Source: Phytopseudomonas punonensis
Lineage (GTDB): Bacteria; Pseudomonadota; Gammaproteobacteria; Pseudomonadales; Pseudomonadaceae
Direction: 5' to 3'
Assembly (NCBI RefSeq): GCF_900142655.1
Contig: NZ_FRBQ01000005.1
Coordinates: 124,001-188,000, forward strand
Length of the DNA stretch: 64,000 bases
A program made the translations under genes and the position numbers. Each line of letters starts with the position of its first letter. The first letter of the stretch is position 1. Below the pieces are notes generated by a model, which ran no database searches, was not told the DNA's origin, and was given only the letters and a program-made list of their open reading frames with translations. Below, piece by piece: positions 1-14,453 of this stretch.

Positions 1-20
1 AAATCGAGAAGGACGGTTAA
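1..20 (+). CDS. clpS: ClpS adaptor, C-terminal end only (partial)
   Basis: Only the last five codons (I-E-K-D-G) and a TAA stop are in the window; the rest lies to the left. The ending fits Pseudomonas ClpS, the adaptor that hands N-degron substrates to ClpAP, and clpS directly precedes clpA in this genus. The call rests on the short tail plus position. Confidence 0.75.
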
Positions 21-48
21 CGCCGGCCCTTGGGCATGAGGTGAAGCT

Positions 49-2319
49 ATGTTAAATCGAGAGCTCGAAGTCACCCTCAATCTTGCCTTCAAGGAGGCAC
101 GCGCAAAGCGTCATGAATTCATGACGGTAGAGCACCTCCTGCTGGCTCTTCTGGACAATGAGGCAGCTGCCAGCGTGCTGCGCGCCTGTGGCGCCAGTCT
201 GGACAAGCTGCGCAGCGATCTGCAGGAGTTCATCGACTCCACCACGCCGCTTATCCCCCAGCATGACGAAGATCGCGAAACTCAGCCGACGCTGGGCTTC
301 CAGCGTGTGCTGCAGCGTGCGGTATTCCACGTGCAAAGCTCCGGCAAGCGTGAAGTGACCGGCGCTAACGTGCTGGTGGCGATTTTCAGCGAGCAGGAAA
401 GCCAGGCCGTGTTTCTGCTCAAGCAGCAGAGCGTCGCGCGCATCGACGTGGTCAACTTCATCGCGCATGGCATTTCCAAGGTGCCAGGACAGGGCGCGTC
501 ACCAGATTCCGAGCAGGAAATGCCGGATGAAGAGGGTGGTGAGTCGTCTTCGTCCAGTAATCCGCTGGATGCCTATGCCAGCAATCTCAACGAACTGGCT
601 CGCCAGGGTCGTATCGATCCGTTGGTTGGCCGCGAACACGAAGTCGAGCGTGTCGCACAGATTCTTGCGCGTCGTCGCAAGAACAATCCACTGCTGGTCG
701 GTGAGGCCGGTGTCGGCAAGACCGCAATCGCCGAGGGCCTGGCCAAGCGCATCGTCGACAATCAGGTACCTGATCTGCTCGCCGAAGCCGTGGTTTATTC
801 CCTGGATCTGGGCGCACTGCTCGCAGGCACCAAGTACCGTGGCGACTTCGAAAAGCGCCTCAAGGCGCTGTTGACCGAGCTGCGCAAACGCCCACACGCG
901 ATCCTGTTCATCGATGAGATTCACACCATCATCGGTGCAGGTGCAGCGTCAGGCGGCGTAATGGATGCCTCCAACCTGCTCAAGCCGGCACTGTCGTCGG
1001 GTGAGATCCGTTGCATTGGCTCCACCACGTTCCAGGAATTTCGCGGCATCTTCGAGAAGGATCGTGCGTTGGCGAGACGCTTCCAGAAGGTCGATGTGGT
1101 CGAGCCGTCCGTAGAAGACACCATTGGCATCCTCAAGGGCCTCAAAGGGCGCTTCGAGCAGCACCATGACATCGAATACAGCGATGAAGCGCTACGCGCC
1201 GCTGCAGAACTGGCCTCGCGCTACATCAATGATCGACACATGCCGGACAAAGCCATTGATGTGATCGACGAGGCGGGTGCCTTCCAGCGCCTGCAGCCGC
1301 AGGACAAGCGCCTCAAGCGCATCGACGTTCCGCAGGTCGAAGACATCGTCGCCAAGATCGCGCGCATTCCGCCAAAGCACGTCAGCAGCTCCGACAAGGA
1401 ATTGCTGCGTAATCTGGAGCGTGACCTCAAGTTGACTGTGTTCGGCCAGGACGCTGCCATCGACTCGCTGGCCACCGCCATCAAACTGTCGCGCGCAGGC
1501 CTCAAGGCGCCGGACAAGCCGGTTGGCTCGTTCCTGTTCGCCGGCCCGACCGGTGTCGGCAAGACCGAGGCGGCGCGTCAGCTGTCCAAGGCGCTGGGTG
1601 TTGAGTTGGTGCGTTTCGATATGTCCGAGTACATGGAGCGTCATACCGTTTCGCGTCTGATCGGTGCGCCGCCCGGCTATGTCGGTTTCGACCAGGGTGG
1701 CTTGCTGACCGAGGCGATCACTAAACAGCCGCATTGCGTGCTCCTGCTCGATGAAATCGAGAAGGCGCATCCGGAAGTCTTCAACCTGCTGCTGCAGGTC
1801 ATGGATCACGGCACGCTCACCGATAACAACGGGCGTAAGGCGGATTTCCGCAACGTCATCCTGATCATGACCACCAACGCCGGCGCCGAAACTGCGTCGC
1901 GGGCATCGATCGGCTTCACGTATCAGGATCACTCGTCCGATGCCATGGAAGTCATCAAAAAGAGCTTTACCCCGGAGTTCCGCAACCGTCTGGACACAAT
2001 CATCCAGTTCGGCCGACTCAGTCACGAAACGATCAAGAGCATCGTCGACAAGTTTCTCATCGAGCTGCAGGCGCAGCTCGAAGATAAACGCGTCATGCTC
2101 GAGGTCAGCAATGCTGCGCGTGACTGGCTGGCAGAACAGGGCTATGACGTACAAATGGGGGCTCGGCCAATGGCTCGCCTCATTCAGGATCGCATCAAGC
2201 GACCACTAGCGGAGGAGATCCTCTTTGGCGAACTCTCCGAGCACGGCGGCACGGTGCATGTGAATCTCGAGAATGGCGAGCTGACGTTCGACTTCGAGAC
2301 AACAGCGGAAATGGCCTGA
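49..2319 (+). CDS. clpA: ATP-dependent Clp protease ATP-binding subunit ClpA
   Basis: Hexameric AAA+ unfoldase that feeds proteins into ClpP in the cytoplasm and works with the ClpS adaptor on N-degron substrates. The 756-residue length is normal. The N-terminal Clp repeat domain covers roughly residues 1-140. The first AAA domain has Walker A GEAGVGKT near residue 218 and Walker B LFIDEIH. The second has Walker A GPTGVGKT near residue 499 and the C-terminal D2-small domain. The ATG at 49 has a GAGGTG Shine-Dalgarno at 39-44. It follows clpS by 28 bp and is probably cotranscribed. The aminoacyl-transferase genes bpt and aat of the same N-degron pathway lie just to the right on the other strand. 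Confidence 0.98.
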   Translation: MLNRELEVTLNLAFKEARAKRHEFMTVEHLLLALLDNEAAASVLRACGASLDKLRSDLQEFIDSTTPLIPQHDEDRETQPTLGFQRVLQRAVFHVQSSGKREVTGANVLVAIFSEQESQAVFLLKQQSVARIDVVNFIAHGISKVPGQGASPDSEQEMPDEEGGESSSSSNPLDAYASNLNELARQGRIDPLVGREHEVERVAQILARRRKNNPLLVGEAGVGKTAIAEGLAKRIVDNQVPDLLAEAVVYSLDLGALLAGTKYRGDFEKRLKALLTELRKRPHAILFIDEIHTIIGAGAASGGVMDASNLLKPALSSGEIRCIGSTTFQEFRGIFEKDRALARRFQKVDVVEPSVEDTIGILKGLKGRFEQHHDIEYSDEALRAAAELASRYINDRHMPDKAIDVIDEAGAFQRLQPQDKRLKRIDVPQVEDIVAKIARIPPKHVSSSDKELLRNLERDLKLTVFGQDAAIDSLATAIKLSRAGLKAPDKPVGSFLFAGPTGVGKTEAARQLSKALGVELVRFDMSEYMERHTVSRLIGAPPGYVGFDQGGLLTEAITKQPHCVLLLDEIEKAHPEVFNLLLQVMDHGTLTDNNGRKADFRNVILIMTTNAGAETASRASIGFTYQDHSSDAMEVIKKSFTPEFRNRLDTIIQFGRLSHETIKSIVDKFLIELQAQLEDKRVMLEVSNAARDWLAEQGYDVQMGARPMARLIQDRIKRPLAEEILFGELSEHGGTVHVNLENGELTFDFETTAEMA

Positions 2320-2323
2320 AACT

Positions 2324-2352
2324 GACAAAGGGCGCTTGATGCGCCCTTTGTC
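2324..2352 (+). terminator. 12-bp perfect stem-loop behind clpA
   Basis: GACAAAGGGCGC (2324-2335), a 5-nt TTGAT loop, then the exact complement (2341-2352), starting 5 bp after the clpA stop. There is no T-run directly after it, so it is either a 3'-end stabiliser or a first, weak stop ahead of the stronger terminator at 2371-2400. Confidence 0.55.
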
Positions 2353-2370
2353 ATTACAGTTCTAAAGCAC

Positions 2371-2400
2371 AAAAAAGCCCGGCAATCGCCGGGCTTTTTT
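2371..2400. terminator. Bidirectional Rho-independent terminator between clpA and infA
   Basis: A6, stem GCCCGGC, 4-nt loop, complementary GCCGGGC, T6. With A6 on one side and T6 on the other it can stop both clpA transcripts (plus) and infA transcripts (minus), which converge here. Confidence 0.9.
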
Positions 2401-2440
2401 GTACCACTGAAACAGAGCTGGGAGCTGAGCTCTTTCTCTG

Positions 2441-2659
2441 TTAGCGGGCGCGATAGGTGATGCGACCCTTGCTCAGGTCGTACGGGGTCAGCTCTACGCG
2501 GACCTTGTCACCAGTCAGAATGCGGATGTAATTCTTGCGCATCTTTCCGGAGATGTGCGCGGTAACGACGTGCCCATTTTCCAACTCCACGCGAAACATG
2601 GTGTTGGGCAGGGTGTCGACGACAGTGCCTTCCATTTCGAAGCTGTCTTCTTTCGACAT
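2441..2659 (-). CDS. infA: Translation initiation factor IF-1
   Basis: A 72-residue single S1/OB-fold protein, [13 protein letters not shown]...GRITYRAR, the standard IF-1 length and sequence. It binds the 30S A site and works with IF-2 and IF-3 in start-codon selection. The reading frame is open for 21 more codons upstream, but the conserved family start is the ATG at 2659, so the extension is rejected. Between clpA (convergent) and bpt (same strand, 142 bp upstream), as in other pseudomonads. Confidence 0.97.
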
Positions 2660-2801
2660 GCAGTAAAGCCCTCGGTATCCAGAGAATGGCCCGGCGCAAC
2701 TGGCCCCAGGCAAAAGCGGCAAGCATTGTGCCCGAAAAACAGGGTTGACGCCAAGGGGCTGTCTCTGTTTCGCAACCGAAAGACGGTGATAACCGACGAA
2801 G

Positions 2802-3509
2802 TCAGGTCAGGACGACCCAGCGCTGGTTGACGAAAAGCTCGATTGGCCGGTATTGAGTCTTGTAGTTCATCTTCCGGCAATTCTTGATCCAGTACCCGAG
2901 ATACACGGCTTGCAGATCCCTGCGCACGGCTTCATCGATCTGCCAGAGAATTGCAAAGCGCCCCAGGCTCCGGCGCTCTTCATCTGGCTCGTAGAAGGTG
3001 TAAACCGCCGATAAACCGTTGGGCAGAACATCGGTCACGGCGATGGCCAGCAACTGGCCTTTATCGCGAAACTCGAAAAAGCATGAGAAGGGCAGGTCAC
3101 GAACCAGGAAGGTCGAGAACTGCTCTCGGCTGGGTGGGTACATGTCGCCATCGGCGTGACGCTGCTCGATGTAGCGTGCGTAGAGCTGGTAATACTCTTC
3201 GTTGAATGAAGGCCTTACCGCGCGAACCTCAAGCGATGCATTGCGTTTGAAAATGCGCCGCTGTTGTCGGTTTGGAGCGAACCGGGCGACCGGAATCCGC
3301 GCTGGGATACATGCTGTACAGCGTTGACAATGCGGGCGGTAGAGGTGATCACCACTGCGACGAAAGCCGAGTTCGGAAAGCTCGGCATAGACGCCGACGT
3401 CCATGGGCTGACTGGGGTCGAGAAACAGCGTGGTAGCCTGTTCTTCGAGCAGATAGCTGCAGGGGTGCGGTTGTGTGGCGTAAAACTTCAGGCGAGCCAG
3501 CTCAGTCAT
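2802..3509 (-). CDS. bpt: Aspartate/glutamate leucyltransferase (arginyl-transferase family)
   Basis: Transfers leucine from Leu-tRNA to proteins with N-terminal Asp or Glu, creating a primary N-degron read by ClpS-ClpAP. The 235-residue protein has the family N-terminus with F-Y-A-T-x-x-H-x-C-S-Y-L and the cysteine cluster CQRCTAC near residue 65, followed by the GNAT-like C-terminal domain (E-F-R-D-K-G-x-L-x-A-I-A-V-T-D). It lies 68 bp downstream of aat, the second N-end-rule transferase, in the same direction, so the two are likely cotranscribed. Older annotation calls it ate. The leucyl specificity is inferred from characterised bacterial relatives. Confidence 0.95.
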
Positions 3510-3577
3510 GATGACTCCCTAGGGTTAGCCTCGAATGAGTGTATGCCATGCCATAAGGCTCTACCAGAAGTGGCCGA

Positions 3578-4279
3578 TCAGCCATCTGCGGGTTGCAGCG
3601 TGCTCAACCAGTCAGCGTCACTGGGCTGATCGAGATAACGTTGCAGGTAGTCGGCAAACTGCGCACGACTGATGGCTCGGGCGCCGAGGCTGTGCAGATG
3701 TTGAGTCGGCATTTGGCAATCGATCAGCTCGAAGCCCCAGGCTTTTAGGTGCTCGACCAGCGTCACGAAGCCAACTTTTGAAGCATTATCGGCACGACTG
3801 AACATCGACTCGCCGAAAAACAGCTTGCCCATGGCCAGGCCGTAAAGACCACCGACCAATTGCTCGTCCTGCCAGACCTCCACGCTATGCGCCACGCCCT
3901 TTGCATGCAGCTCGATATAGGCTTGCTGCATGGGTGTGGTGATCCAGGTGCCATCGGCATAGGGGCGAGGCGCGGCGCAGGCGCGGATGACCTCGGCGAA
4001 AGCTTGGTCGAACGTCACCCGAAAATGACCCTGGCGGATGACCTTGCGTAGGCTGCGGGACATGTGCACTTCGCCAGGAAGCAGCACGGTGCGCGGGTCG
4101 GGCGACCACCAGAGGATTGGCTGACCATCCTGGAACCACGGAAAGCAACCGTGACGGTAAGCCGCTATCAGGCGCTCGGCGCGCAAATCACCGCCAGCCG
4201 CAAGCAGGCCATTAGGCTCGCGCAGGGCCTTGTCGAGTGGCGGGAAGGTCAGTGAGTCGCGTTGCAACCAGGTGAGCAT
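3578..4279 (-). CDS. aat: Leucyl/phenylalanyl-tRNA--protein transferase
   Basis: Attaches Leu or Phe from aminoacyl-tRNA to proteins starting with Arg or Lys, the other branch of the bacterial N-degron pathway. The 233-residue protein carries the family signatures [11 protein letters not shown] (about 23-33), Y-R-H-G-C-F-P-W-F (about 41-49) and W-W-S-P-D-P-R near residue 57, plus the later G[10 protein letters not shown] motif. It is 48 bp downstream of trxB on the same strand and upstream of bpt. Confidence 0.97.
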   Translation of the reverse strand: MLTWLQRDSLTFPPLDKALREPNGLLAAGGDLRAERLIAAYRHGCFPWFQDGQPILWWSPDPRTVLLPGEVHMSRSLRKVIRQGHFRVTFDQAFAEVIRACAAPRPYADGTWITTPMQQAYIELHAKGVAHSVEVWQDEQLVGGLYGLAMGKLFFGESMFSRADNASKVGFVTLVEHLKAWGFELIDCQMPTQHLHSLGARAISRAQFADYLQRYLDQPSDADWLSTLQPADG

Positions 4280-4300
4280 TGGCGAGACCGCAGCGGGGGA

Positions 4301-4320
4301 GGGCGGGTTTTACCCCGCCC
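4301..4320. other. Small G+C stem-loop between aat and trxB
   Basis: GGGCGGG (4301-4307), six-base loop, CCCGCCC (4314-4320). It lies 8 bp beyond the trxB stop. No T-run follows it on the minus strand, so I do not call it a terminator; it may attenuate trxB readthrough into aat. Confidence 0.35.
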
Positions 4321-4327
4321 TGAACCA

Positions 4328-5287
<960 letters not shown>

Positions 5288-5493
5288 TCATAAGCCTTTG
5301 TCACGAAAGAGAATGCATGCTCAAATTGAGCCGCACGGACGAATAGTGGCAGCTATGCTACACCGAAGCACGGGACGAGCGGGAGCCAGCCAGGCGATAG
5401 CTTCCCCAACGCCCAGCCGGCATGCCGTACAATATCGGCGTTTCGTCCTCCACCGATCATTCGGCGCGCTAGCAGCGCAGGAACAGATGCGTT

Positions 5494-7902
5494 TTGAAGA
5501 ATTCTAGCTCTACAGCACCGGCGCCAGCCTGGCGTCAGCAATTGCCATATCGCCTTAAAGAAGGCGCACTCATCGCCTTGGGTGCGCTGTGTCTCTATGT
5601 GTGGATGGCGCTTCTCACTTACGACCCGGCAGATCCGGGTTGGACCCATACCAGCAATGTGGAGCAGGTTCACAACGCTGCTGGGCGCGCCGGTGCCTGG
5701 TTCGCCGATGTGCTGTTCATGGCACTGGGCTATTTCGCCTATCTGTTCCCGTTGCTGCTGGGCATCAAGGCGCTGCAGGTATTCCGTGCGCGCCACGAGC
5801 CCTGGCACTGGAGCGGCTGGCTGTTCTCCTGGCGCCTGATTGGCCTGGTTTTCCTGGTGCTGTCTGGTGCGGCGCTAGCCTATATCCATTTTCAGACTGG
5901 TGCCAGCATGCCAGCCTCGGCGGGCGGCGCACTCGGCGAGAGCCTGGGGCAACTGACTGTTGCGGCTCTCAACGTGCAGGGCAGCACACTGTTGTTTATC
6001 GCACTGTTCCTGTTCGGTCTGACCGTATTCACCGACCTGTCCTGGTTCAAGGTAATGGATCTGACCGGCAAGATCACCCTGGATCTGCTGGAGCTGGTGC
6101 AAAGCGTCATCAATCGCTGGTGGAGTTCGCGTCAGGAGCGTAAACAACTGGTCGCGCAGCTGCGTGAAGTGGACGAGCGTGTCCATGACGTCGCAGCGCC
6201 AGTAGTCAAGGATCGTCGCGAGCAGGCCAAGGTCAAAGAGCGCCTGATCGAGCGCGAAGAGTCGCTCAACAAACACATGATCGAGCGTGAAAGCCGTCCG
6301 GCTCCGGTTATCTCCGCACCGATCGCACCCAAGGCCCCTGAGCCGAGCAAGCGTGTGCAGAAAGAGAAGCAGGCGCCGCTGTTCGTCGACAGCGCCGTGG
6401 AAGGCACACTGCCACCTATCTCGCTGCTCGACCCAGCCGAAGCGAAAAAGATCGAATACTCGCCCGAATCCCTGGCAGGCGTTGGGCATCTGCTGGAAAT
6501 CAAACTCAAGGAGTTCGGCGTCGAAGTCTCGGTGGACTCGATCCATCCCGGCCCGGTGATTACCCGCTACGAAATTCAACCTGCAGCGGGCGTCAAAGTC
6601 AGCCGTATCGCCAACCTGGCCAAAGACCTTGCTCGTTCGCTGGCCGTGACCAGCGTGCGCGTCGTGGAAGTCATTCCTGGCAAGACCACGGTCGGTATTG
6701 AAATCCCCAACGAGAACCGCCAGATCGTGCGGTTCTCAGAAGTGCTGTCGACCCCTGAATACGATGACGCCAAATCGCCGGTTACCCTGGCCCTGGGTCA
6801 TGACATCGGCGGCAAGCCGGTGATTACCGACCTGGCGAAGATGCCTCACTTGCTGGTCGCCGGTACCACCGGTTCCGGTAAGTCGGTGGGTGTGAACGCG
6901 ATGATTCTGTCGATCCTGTTCAAGTCAGGGCCAGAAGACGCCAAGATGATCATGATCGACCCGAAAATGCTCGAGTTGTCGATCTACGAAGGCATTCCGC
7001 ACTTGCTCTGCCCGGTCGTTACCGACATGAAGGAGGCGGCCAACGCACTGCGTTGGAGCGTTGCCGAGATGGAGCGCCGCTACAAGCTGATGTCGAAGAT
7101 GGGCGTGCGTAACCTGGCAGGCTTCAATCGCAAGGTGAAGGACGCCATCGAAGCAGGCGAGCCGCTGTCGGATCCGCTGTATCGCCGCGAAAGCATGGAA
7201 GACGAAGCGCCGCTGCTGAAAACGTTGCCAACCATCGTCGTGGTCGTCGACGAATTCGCCGATATGATGATGATCGTCGGCAAGAAGGTCGAAGAGCTGA
7301 TTGCCCGTATCGCCCAGAAGGCGCGTGCGGCCGGTATTCACCTGATTCTCGCCACGCAGCGCCCGTCGGTGGACGTGATCACCGGTCTGATCAAGGCCAA
7401 CATTCCGACCCGTATGGCGTTCCAGGTATCGAGCAAGATCGACTCGCGTACCATCATCGACCAGGGCGGCGCCGAACAGCTGCTTGGCCACGGTGACATG
7501 CTCTACATGCCACCAGGCACCAGCCTGCCGATCCGCGTTCACGGCGCGTTCGTGTCCGACGATGAAGTGCATCGCGTGGTCGAAGCCTGGAAACTACGTG
7601 GCGCACCGGATTACAACGAAGACATCCTCGCCGGCTCCGAAGAGGGCGGCGGTGGCTTCGATGGCGGTGGCGGCAGCTCTGAAGGTGGCGACGACAGCGA
7701 GTCGGATCCGCTGTACGACGAAGCGGTTAACTTCGTACTGGAAAGCCGCCGAGCGTCCATCTCCTCGGTGCAGCGCAAACTGAAGATCGGCTACAACCGC
7801 GCTGCGCGGATGATCGAAGCCATGGAAATGGCCGGCGTCGTCACCCCAATGAATACCAACGGTTCGCGCGAGGTGATTGCACCTGGTTCGAGCCGCGATT
7901 AA
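5494..7902 (+). CDS. ftsK: DNA translocase FtsK
   Basis: Septum-anchored ATPase that pumps chromosomal DNA toward dif and activates XerCD to resolve chromosome dimers. The 802 residues comprise an N-terminal part with four membrane spans (about 20-170), a linker with a charged coiled segment (about 210-270), and the RecA-like motor with Walker A GTTGSGKS near residue 457 and Walker [10 protein letters not shown]. After a Gly/Ser-rich spacer comes the winged-helix gamma domain (about 730-790), which reads KOPS. The start is TTG at 5494, with an AGGA-like site about 10 bp upstream; the N-terminus MKNSSS...[12 protein letters not shown] fits Pseudomonas FtsK. Its target, dif, is only 22.7 kb beyond the end of the gene. 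Confidence 0.97.
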   Translation: MKNSSSTAPAPAWRQQLPYRLKEGALIALGALCLYVWMALLTYDPADPGWTHTSNVEQVHNAAGRAGAWFADVLFMALGYFAYLFPLLLGIKALQVFRARHEPWHWSGWLFSWRLIGLVFLVLSGAALAYIHFQTGASMPASAGGALGESLGQLTVAALNVQGSTLLFIALFLFGLTVFTDLSWFKVMDLTGKITLDLLELVQSVINRWWSSRQERKQLVAQLREVDERVHDVAAPVVKDRREQAKVKERLIEREESLNKHMIERESRPAPVISAPIAPKAPEPSKRVQKEKQAPLFVDSAVEGTLPPISLLDPAEAKKIEYSPESLAGVGHLLEIKLKEFGVEVSVDSIHPGPVITRYEIQPAAGVKVSRIANLAKDLARSLAVTSVRVVEVIPGKTTVGIEIPNENRQIVRFSEVLSTPEYDDAKSPVTLALGHDIGGKPVITDLAKMPHLLVAGTTGSGKSVGVNAMILSILFKSGPEDAKMIMIDPKMLELSIYEGIPHLLCPVVTDMKEAANALRWSVAEMERRYKLMSKMGVRNLAGFNRKVKDAIEAGEPLSDPLYRRESMEDEAPLLKTLPTIVVVVDEFADMMMIVGKKVEELIARIAQKARAAGIHLILATQRPSVDVITGLIKANIPTRMAFQVSSKIDSRTIIDQGGAEQLLGHGDMLYMPPGTSLPIRVHGAFVSDDEVHRVVEAWKLRGAPDYNEDILAGSEEGGGGFDGGGGSSEGGDDSESDPLYDEAVNFVLESRRASISSVQRKLKIGYNRAARMIEAMEMAGVVTPMNTNGSREVIAPGSSRD

Positions 7903-7920
7903 CCCAGACAGAGGATTCAC

Positions 7921-8547
7921 ATGCGCCTGATTCGCCTGATGCTGCTCGCCGTCCTCACCACCGCGAGCCTGTTCGCCCATGCTGACGATGAGGCCGCCGT
8001 AAAGCGTCTGACCGAGTTGCTCAACCAGGCACAGACCATCACCGCCCGCTTTTCCCAGCTGTCGCTCGATGGCAGCGGCACCCAGCTGCAGGAAACCGCC
8101 GGTGAGTTGGCGCTCAAACGCCCAGGCCTGTTCCGCTGGCACACCGACGAGCCAATGGAGCAGTTGCTGGTTTCCGATGGCAAGCAGGTTTGGCTATATG
8201 ACCCGGATCTGGAGCAGGTAACCATTCAGTCCCTCGATCAGCGCCTGACCCACACCCCGGCACTGCTGCTTTCCGGTGATGTGTCGCAGATTCGCGAGAA
8301 CTTCGAGATCACCTTCAAGGAAGGTGGCAGCGTGGTCGACTTCATCCTCAAGCCAAAGGCCAAGGACACCTTGTTCGACAGCCTGCGTCTGTCCTTCCGC
8401 AATGGCGTGTTGAACGACATGCAGTTGATCGACAGCATCGGCCAGCGCACCAATATCCTGTTCATGAGCGTAAAGATGAATCAGCCCCTGGATGACAAGC
8501 AGTTCAGCTTCGAAATTCCTGCGGGTGCGGACGTTATCAAAGAGTAG
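7921..8547 (+). CDS. lolA: Outer-membrane lipoprotein carrier protein LolA
   Basis: Periplasmic chaperone that takes mature lipoproteins from LolCDE and carries them to LolB at the outer membrane. The 208 residues start with a signal peptide ending near residue 21 (LFAHA, then DDEAAV). The mature domain shows the LolA features A-R-F-S-Q, R-P-x-L-F-R-W and [11 protein letters not shown]. It starts 18 bp after ftsK with an AGAGGA site and ends 6 bp before rarA, so it sits inside an operon. Confidence 0.96.
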   Translation: MRLIRLMLLAVLTTASLFAHADDEAAVKRLTELLNQAQTITARFSQLSLDGSGTQLQETAGELALKRPGLFRWHTDEPMEQLLVSDGKQVWLYDPDLEQVTIQSLDQRLTHTPALLLSGDVSQIRENFEITFKEGGSVVDFILKPKAKDTLFDSLRLSFRNGVLNDMQLIDSIGQRTNILFMSVKMNQPLDDKQFSFEIPAGADVIKE

Positions 8548-8553
8548 GTAGTC

Positions 8554-9879
8554 GTGGATCTGTTTCGCAGCGCGCCCGTCGCCCAGCCGCTGGCCGCCCG
8601 TTTAAGGGCGACCACGCTGGACGAATACGTCGGCCAAGAGCATCTGCTGGCCCGCGGCAAGCCGCTGCGCGAAGCGCTGGAGCAGGGCGCTCTGCACTCG
8701 ATGATCTTCTGGGGGCCGCCCGGGGTCGGCAAGACCACCCTGGCGCGCTTGCTGGCTCAGGTCACTGATGCACACTTCGAGACCATTTCGGCGGTGCTTT
8801 CCGGGGTCAAGGAAATCCGCCAGGCCGTCGAAGTCGCCCAGCAACATGCCGCCCAGTACGGCCGCCGGACCATCCTGTTCGTTGATGAAGTGCATCGCTT
8901 CAACAAGTCACAGCAGGATGCTTTCCTGCCTTATGTGGAAGATGGCACGCTGATCTTCATCGGCGCGACCACCGAGAATCCTTCGTTCGAACTCAACAAC
9001 GCCTTGCTGTCCCGCGCGCGCGTCTACGTGCTGAAAAGCCTGGACGATGCGGCCCTGCGTAAGCTGGTAGGCCGCGCGCTTAACGAAACCAAAGGGTTGG
9101 GCGAGCGCCGCCTGACTGTGCCGGATGAGAGCTTCGAGATTCTCAAGAGCGCGGCAGACGGTGATGGCCGGCGCTTTCTCAACTTTCTGGAGAACGCTGC
9201 CGACCTGGCCGATGACGGTGGCGAGATCAGCACCGAACTGCTACTCGACCTCCTCGGCGATACTCGCCGGCGCTTCGACAAAGGCGGCGAGGCCTTCTAC
9301 GACCAGATTTCCGCACTGCATAAGTCGGTGCGCGGTTCCAGCCCGGATGGCGCGCTGTACTGGTTCGCGCGCATGCTCGATGGCGGCTGCGACCCGTTAT
9401 ATATCGCCCGGCGCGTGGTGCGCATGGCCAGCGAGGACATCGGCAACGCCGACCCACGCGCATTGACACTGTGCCTCAATGCCTGGGACGTTCAAGAGCG
9501 CCTGGGCAGCCCGGAAGGTGAGCTGGCGGTGGCCCAGGCCATCGTCTATCTGGCCTGCGCGCCAAAGAGCAACGCCGTCTACAACGCGTTCAAGGCCGCC
9601 AAACGTGATGTGGCAGAGAACGGCTCGCGTGAGGTGCCGCTGCACCTGCGCAATGCGCCGACCAAGCTGATGAAAGAGCTCGGTTACGGCGACGAATACC
9701 GTTACGCCCATGACGAGCCCGACGCCTATGCGGCCGGCGAAGATTACTTTCCGGAAGACATTCAGCCTCGTCGGTACTACGACCCGGTGCCGCGTGGCCT
9801 GGAGCTGAAAATTCGCGATAAGCTGGCCCATCTGGCCAACCAAGATGCCAACAGCCCCACGCAGCGGAGAAAACCATGA
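8554..9879 (+). CDS. rarA: Replication-associated recombination protein A (MgsA/WRNIP1 family AAA+ ATPase)
   Basis: Tetrameric clamp-loader-like ATPase acting at stalled replication forks. Of its 441 residues, the AAA core holds Walker [10 protein letters not shown] at 54-62, Walker [20 protein letters not shown] and the sensor [12 protein letters not shown]. The C-terminal RarA domain contains the family stretches G-x-D-P-x-Y-I-A-R-R and D-x-G-N-A-D-P-R-A. Start is GTG at 8554, 6 bp after lolA. The stop overlaps the crcB start by four bases (ATGA), indicating coupled translation. Confidence 0.96.
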   Translation: MDLFRSAPVAQPLAARLRATTLDEYVGQEHLLARGKPLREALEQGALHSMIFWGPPGVGKTTLARLLAQVTDAHFETISAVLSGVKEIRQAVEVAQQHAAQYGRRTILFVDEVHRFNKSQQDAFLPYVEDGTLIFIGATTENPSFELNNALLSRARVYVLKSLDDAALRKLVGRALNETKGLGERRLTVPDESFEILKSAADGDGRRFLNFLENAADLADDGGEISTELLLDLLGDTRRRFDKGGEAFYDQISALHKSVRGSSPDGALYWFARMLDGGCDPLYIARRVVRMASEDIGNADPRALTLCLNAWDVQERLGSPEGELAVAQAIVYLACAPKSNAVYNAFKAAKRDVAENGSREVPLHLRNAPTKLMKELGYGDEYRYAHDEPDAYAAGEDYFPEDIQPRRYYDPVPRGLELKIRDKLAHLANQDANSPTQRRKP

Positions 9880-10250
9880 TTTTCACGGTATTGGCGGTAG
9901 CGCTGGGCGGTGCGTTTGGCACGCTGGCGCGGTTTTTCATCGGTAATTGGATAAGCGCCAACTGGCCGCAGCATTTTTACGGCGCGACCCTGATCGTCAA
10001 CCTCGTCGGCTGCCTGCTGATCGGGGTACTCTATGGCCTGTTTTTGCTACGTCCCGAAGTGCCGCTGCCGGTAAGAGCAGGGTTGATCGTGGGCGTGCTG
10101 GGTGGCTTTACCACCTTTTCTTCATTTTCCCTCGACACCCTGCGCCTTCTCGATAGCGGCCAGGCGCCAATGGCCATTGGTTATTTGGCGGTAAGTGTTG
10201 TGGGTGGTCTGCTTGCAACCTGGGCTGGCCTCCTGTTAACCAAATTCTGA
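9876..10250 (+). CDS. crcB: Fluoride ion channel CrcB/Fluc
   Basis: A 124-residue four-helix membrane protein that forms dual-topology dimers exporting fluoride. Visible signatures are G-G-x-F-G-T-L-A-R-F, the N-L-V-G-C pore helix and the G-F[14 protein letters not shown] stretch (here [17 protein letters not shown] near residues 72-88), which carries the phenylalanines lining the pore. No crcB (fluoride) riboswitch is expected or seen, since the start overlaps rarA by ATGA. The serS start follows 16 bp later. Confidence 0.95.
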   Translation: MIFTVLAVALGGAFGTLARFFIGNWISANWPQHFYGATLIVNLVGCLLIGVLYGLFLLRPEVPLPVRAGLIVGVLGGFTTFSSFSLDTLRLLDSGQAPMAIGYLAVSVVGGLLATWAGLLLTKF

Positions 10251-10257
10251 TCGATGA

Positions 10258-11544
<1,287 letters not shown>

Positions 11545-11591
11545 TCGATTGCGCTGCCTGGCAGCGCATCTCATGCCAGCGGGTCGCCACC

Positions 11592-11659
11592 CTTTGCTAT
11601 TTTCGCAAAGCGACTGCCGCCTGAGGCAGTGATCAGCAGTTGCACCGACCACGGTGCAG
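11592..11659 (+). other. Three consecutive stem-loops between serS and cysG
   Basis: Three compact hairpins occur in line. They are CTTTGC/GCAAAG (11592-11610), ACTGCC/GGCAGT (11613-11630) and TGCACCG/CGGTGCA (11642-11659). They precede the serS terminator hairpin at 11675. They may be the structured 3' end of the serS mRNA or a small RNA processed from it. I do not recognise a known riboswitch. Confidence 0.45.
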
Positions 11660-11674
11660 CCAAGTGATAAATCA

Positions 11675-11707
11675 GGCCCTGAGTCATACTCGGGGCCTTT
11701 ATTTTCA
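11675..11707 (+). terminator. Rho-independent terminator of serS
   Basis: An 11-bp stem AGGCCCTGAGT / ACTCGGGGCCT (one G-U pair) with a CAT loop, followed by TTATTTT. It lies between serS and the conserved cysG start. It also overlaps the in-frame upstream extension of cysG, which argues that the extension is not translated. Confidence 0.85.
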
Positions 11708-11746
11708 TCACGTCGCCGCCCCCGGCGACTTGAAGCAGGCACCGTT

Positions 11747-13144
11747 ATGGACTTCCTTCCCCTGTTCCACAAATTGCAGAACCGCCGCGTGCTGGTGGTA
11801 GGCGGTGGCGAAATCGCCTTGCGCAAAGCGCGGCTGTTGGCCGATGCCGGCGCGACCTTGCGGGTGGTATCGCCTGATGTGGGCAGCGAGCTGTGCGAAC
11901 TGGTCGGGCACGGAGCAGGGGAGCTGGTACTGCGTGGCTATCAGGCTGACGACCTCAACGGCGTGTCGCTGGTCATCGCCGCCACGGATGACGTGCCGCT
12001 CAATGCGCAGATTTCCGAGCATGCCCAAGCCATCGGCATTCCCGTCAATGTGGTCGATGCGCCTGCGCTGTGCAGCGTGATCTTCCCCGCCATCGTCGAC
12101 CGCTCGCCACTTATCGTTGCGGTCAGCAGTGGCGGTGATGCGCCGGTACTGGCACGTCTGATTCGCGCCAAGATCGAAACCTGGATTCCGGCTACCTACG
12201 GGCAACTGGCCGGGCTGGCGAAGATTTTCCGTGCCCAGGTAAAAAGCCTGTTTCCCGACGTTCAGCAGCGCCGCGTGTTCTGGGAAGACGTGTTTCAGGG
12301 GCAGATTGCCGAAAGCGCGTTCGCCGGCAAGCTCGGTGAAGCCCGCCGGTTGCTGGAAGACAAGATCAACGGCGCAGCGCCTCAAGCTCTGGGTGAGGTG
12401 TACCTGGTCGGCGCCGGCCCGGGTGATCCCGATCTGCTGACCTTCCGCGCCCTGCGTCTGATGCAGCAGGCCGATGTGGTGCTTTACGACCGTCTGGTCG
12501 CCCCGGCCATCGTCGAGCTGTGCCGCCGCGATGCCGAGCGCATCTATGTCGGCAAGCGCCGCGCCGACCATGCTGTGCCGCAGGAGCAGATCAATCAGCG
12601 CCTGATCGACCTGGCCAAGTCCGGTAAGCGGGTGCTGCGCCTCAAAGGTGGTGATCCGTTCATCTTTGGCCGCGGCGGTGAAGAGATCGAACAGCTCGCA
12701 GCCCATGGCATTCCCTTCCAGGTGGTGCCGGGCATCACCGCGGCGAGCGGTTGTTCCGCTTATGCCGGGATTCCACTCACGCACCGTGACCACGCGCAGT
12801 CAGTGCGCTTCGTCACCGGGCATCTGAAGGATGGCAGCGCCGATCTGCCTTGGTCGGAGCTGGTCGCTTCGAGTCAGACGTTGGTGTTCTACATGGGGCT
12901 GGTCGGCCTACCTACCATCTGCCAACAGTTGGTCGCCCATGGCCGCGCCGCCAGCACACCAGCGGCACTGATCCAGCAGGGCACTACGGAGAATCAGCGG
13001 GTATTCACCGGCACGCTGGCCAACCTGCCTGACCTCGTGGCAAGGCATGAGGTGCATGCACCGACACTGGTGATCGTGGGGGAAGTGGTGCTATTGCGCG
13101 AGAAGCTGGCGTGGTTCGAAGGGGCTCAGCACGCGCCCCAATAG
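11747..13144 (+). CDS. cysG: Siroheme synthase CysG (dehydrogenase/ferrochelatase plus uroporphyrinogen-III methyltransferase)
   Basis: Makes siroheme, the cofactor of sulfite and nitrite reductases, from uroporphyrinogen III. From the ATG at 11747 the protein is 465 residues, normal for the family. The N-terminal part is an NAD-binding precorrin-2 dehydrogenase/ferrochelatase (Rossmann [14 protein letters not shown] near 14-27). The C-terminal half is the SAM-dependent methyltransferase ([15 protein letters not shown] near 218, [21 protein letters not shown]). The frame is open for 31 more codons, but that stretch contains the serS terminator. Confidence 0.96.
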   Translation: MDFLPLFHKLQNRRVLVVGGGEIALRKARLLADAGATLRVVSPDVGSELCELVGHGAGELVLRGYQADDLNGVSLVIAATDDVPLNAQISEHAQAIGIPVNVVDAPALCSVIFPAIVDRSPLIVAVSSGGDAPVLARLIRAKIETWIPATYGQLAGLAKIFRAQVKSLFPDVQQRRVFWEDVFQGQIAESAFAGKLGEARRLLEDKINGAAPQALGEVYLVGAGPGDPDLLTFRALRLMQQADVVLYDRLVAPAIVELCRRDAERIYVGKRRADHAVPQEQINQRLIDLAKSGKRVLRLKGGDPFIFGRGGEEIEQLAAHGIPFQVVPGITAASGCSAYAGIPLTHRDHAQSVRFVTGHLKDGSADLPWSELVASSQTLVFYMGLVGLPTICQQLVAHGRAASTPAALIQQGTTENQRVFTGTLANLPDLVARHEVHAPTLVIVGEVVLLREKLAWFEGAQHAPQ

Positions 13145-13235
13145 TCGAGTTCTACTAACCCGGCGTTGGGCGCAGCGATACCTGGGAGCGGCTACTATGG
13201 ATTCGCTTCAAACGGCCACGGACTAAAAGCGACCA

Positions 13236-13273
13236 AAACGAAAGAGGCCCGCGTTATGCGGGCCTCTTCGTTT
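13236..13273. terminator. Bidirectional terminator between cysG and the TRAP binding-protein gene
   Basis: A 16-bp stem with one bulged A: AAACGAA-A-GAGGCCCGC pairs with GCGGGCCTCTTCGTTT across a GTTAT loop. A- and T-rich ends allow use on both strands by the converging genes cysG (+) and the binding-protein gene (-). Confidence 0.85.
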
Positions 13274-13280
13274 GCAGCGA

Positions 13281-14372
<1,092 letters not shown>

Positions 14373-14453
14373 CTACTGCAATCATGGCGCCATATATGTG
14401 ACGGCCGTCCTAGCTGCGCCAGGATATCCGGCAAAATGCCACCTCGGCACTGT

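Noticed and set aside
2660-2722. N-terminal extension of infA
   Set aside because: IF-1 is invariably about 72 residues and begins at the ATG at 2659; upstream codons are not conserved in style.
11654-11746. N-terminal extension of cysG
   Set aside because: The stretch overlaps the serS terminator hairpin and lacks family features.
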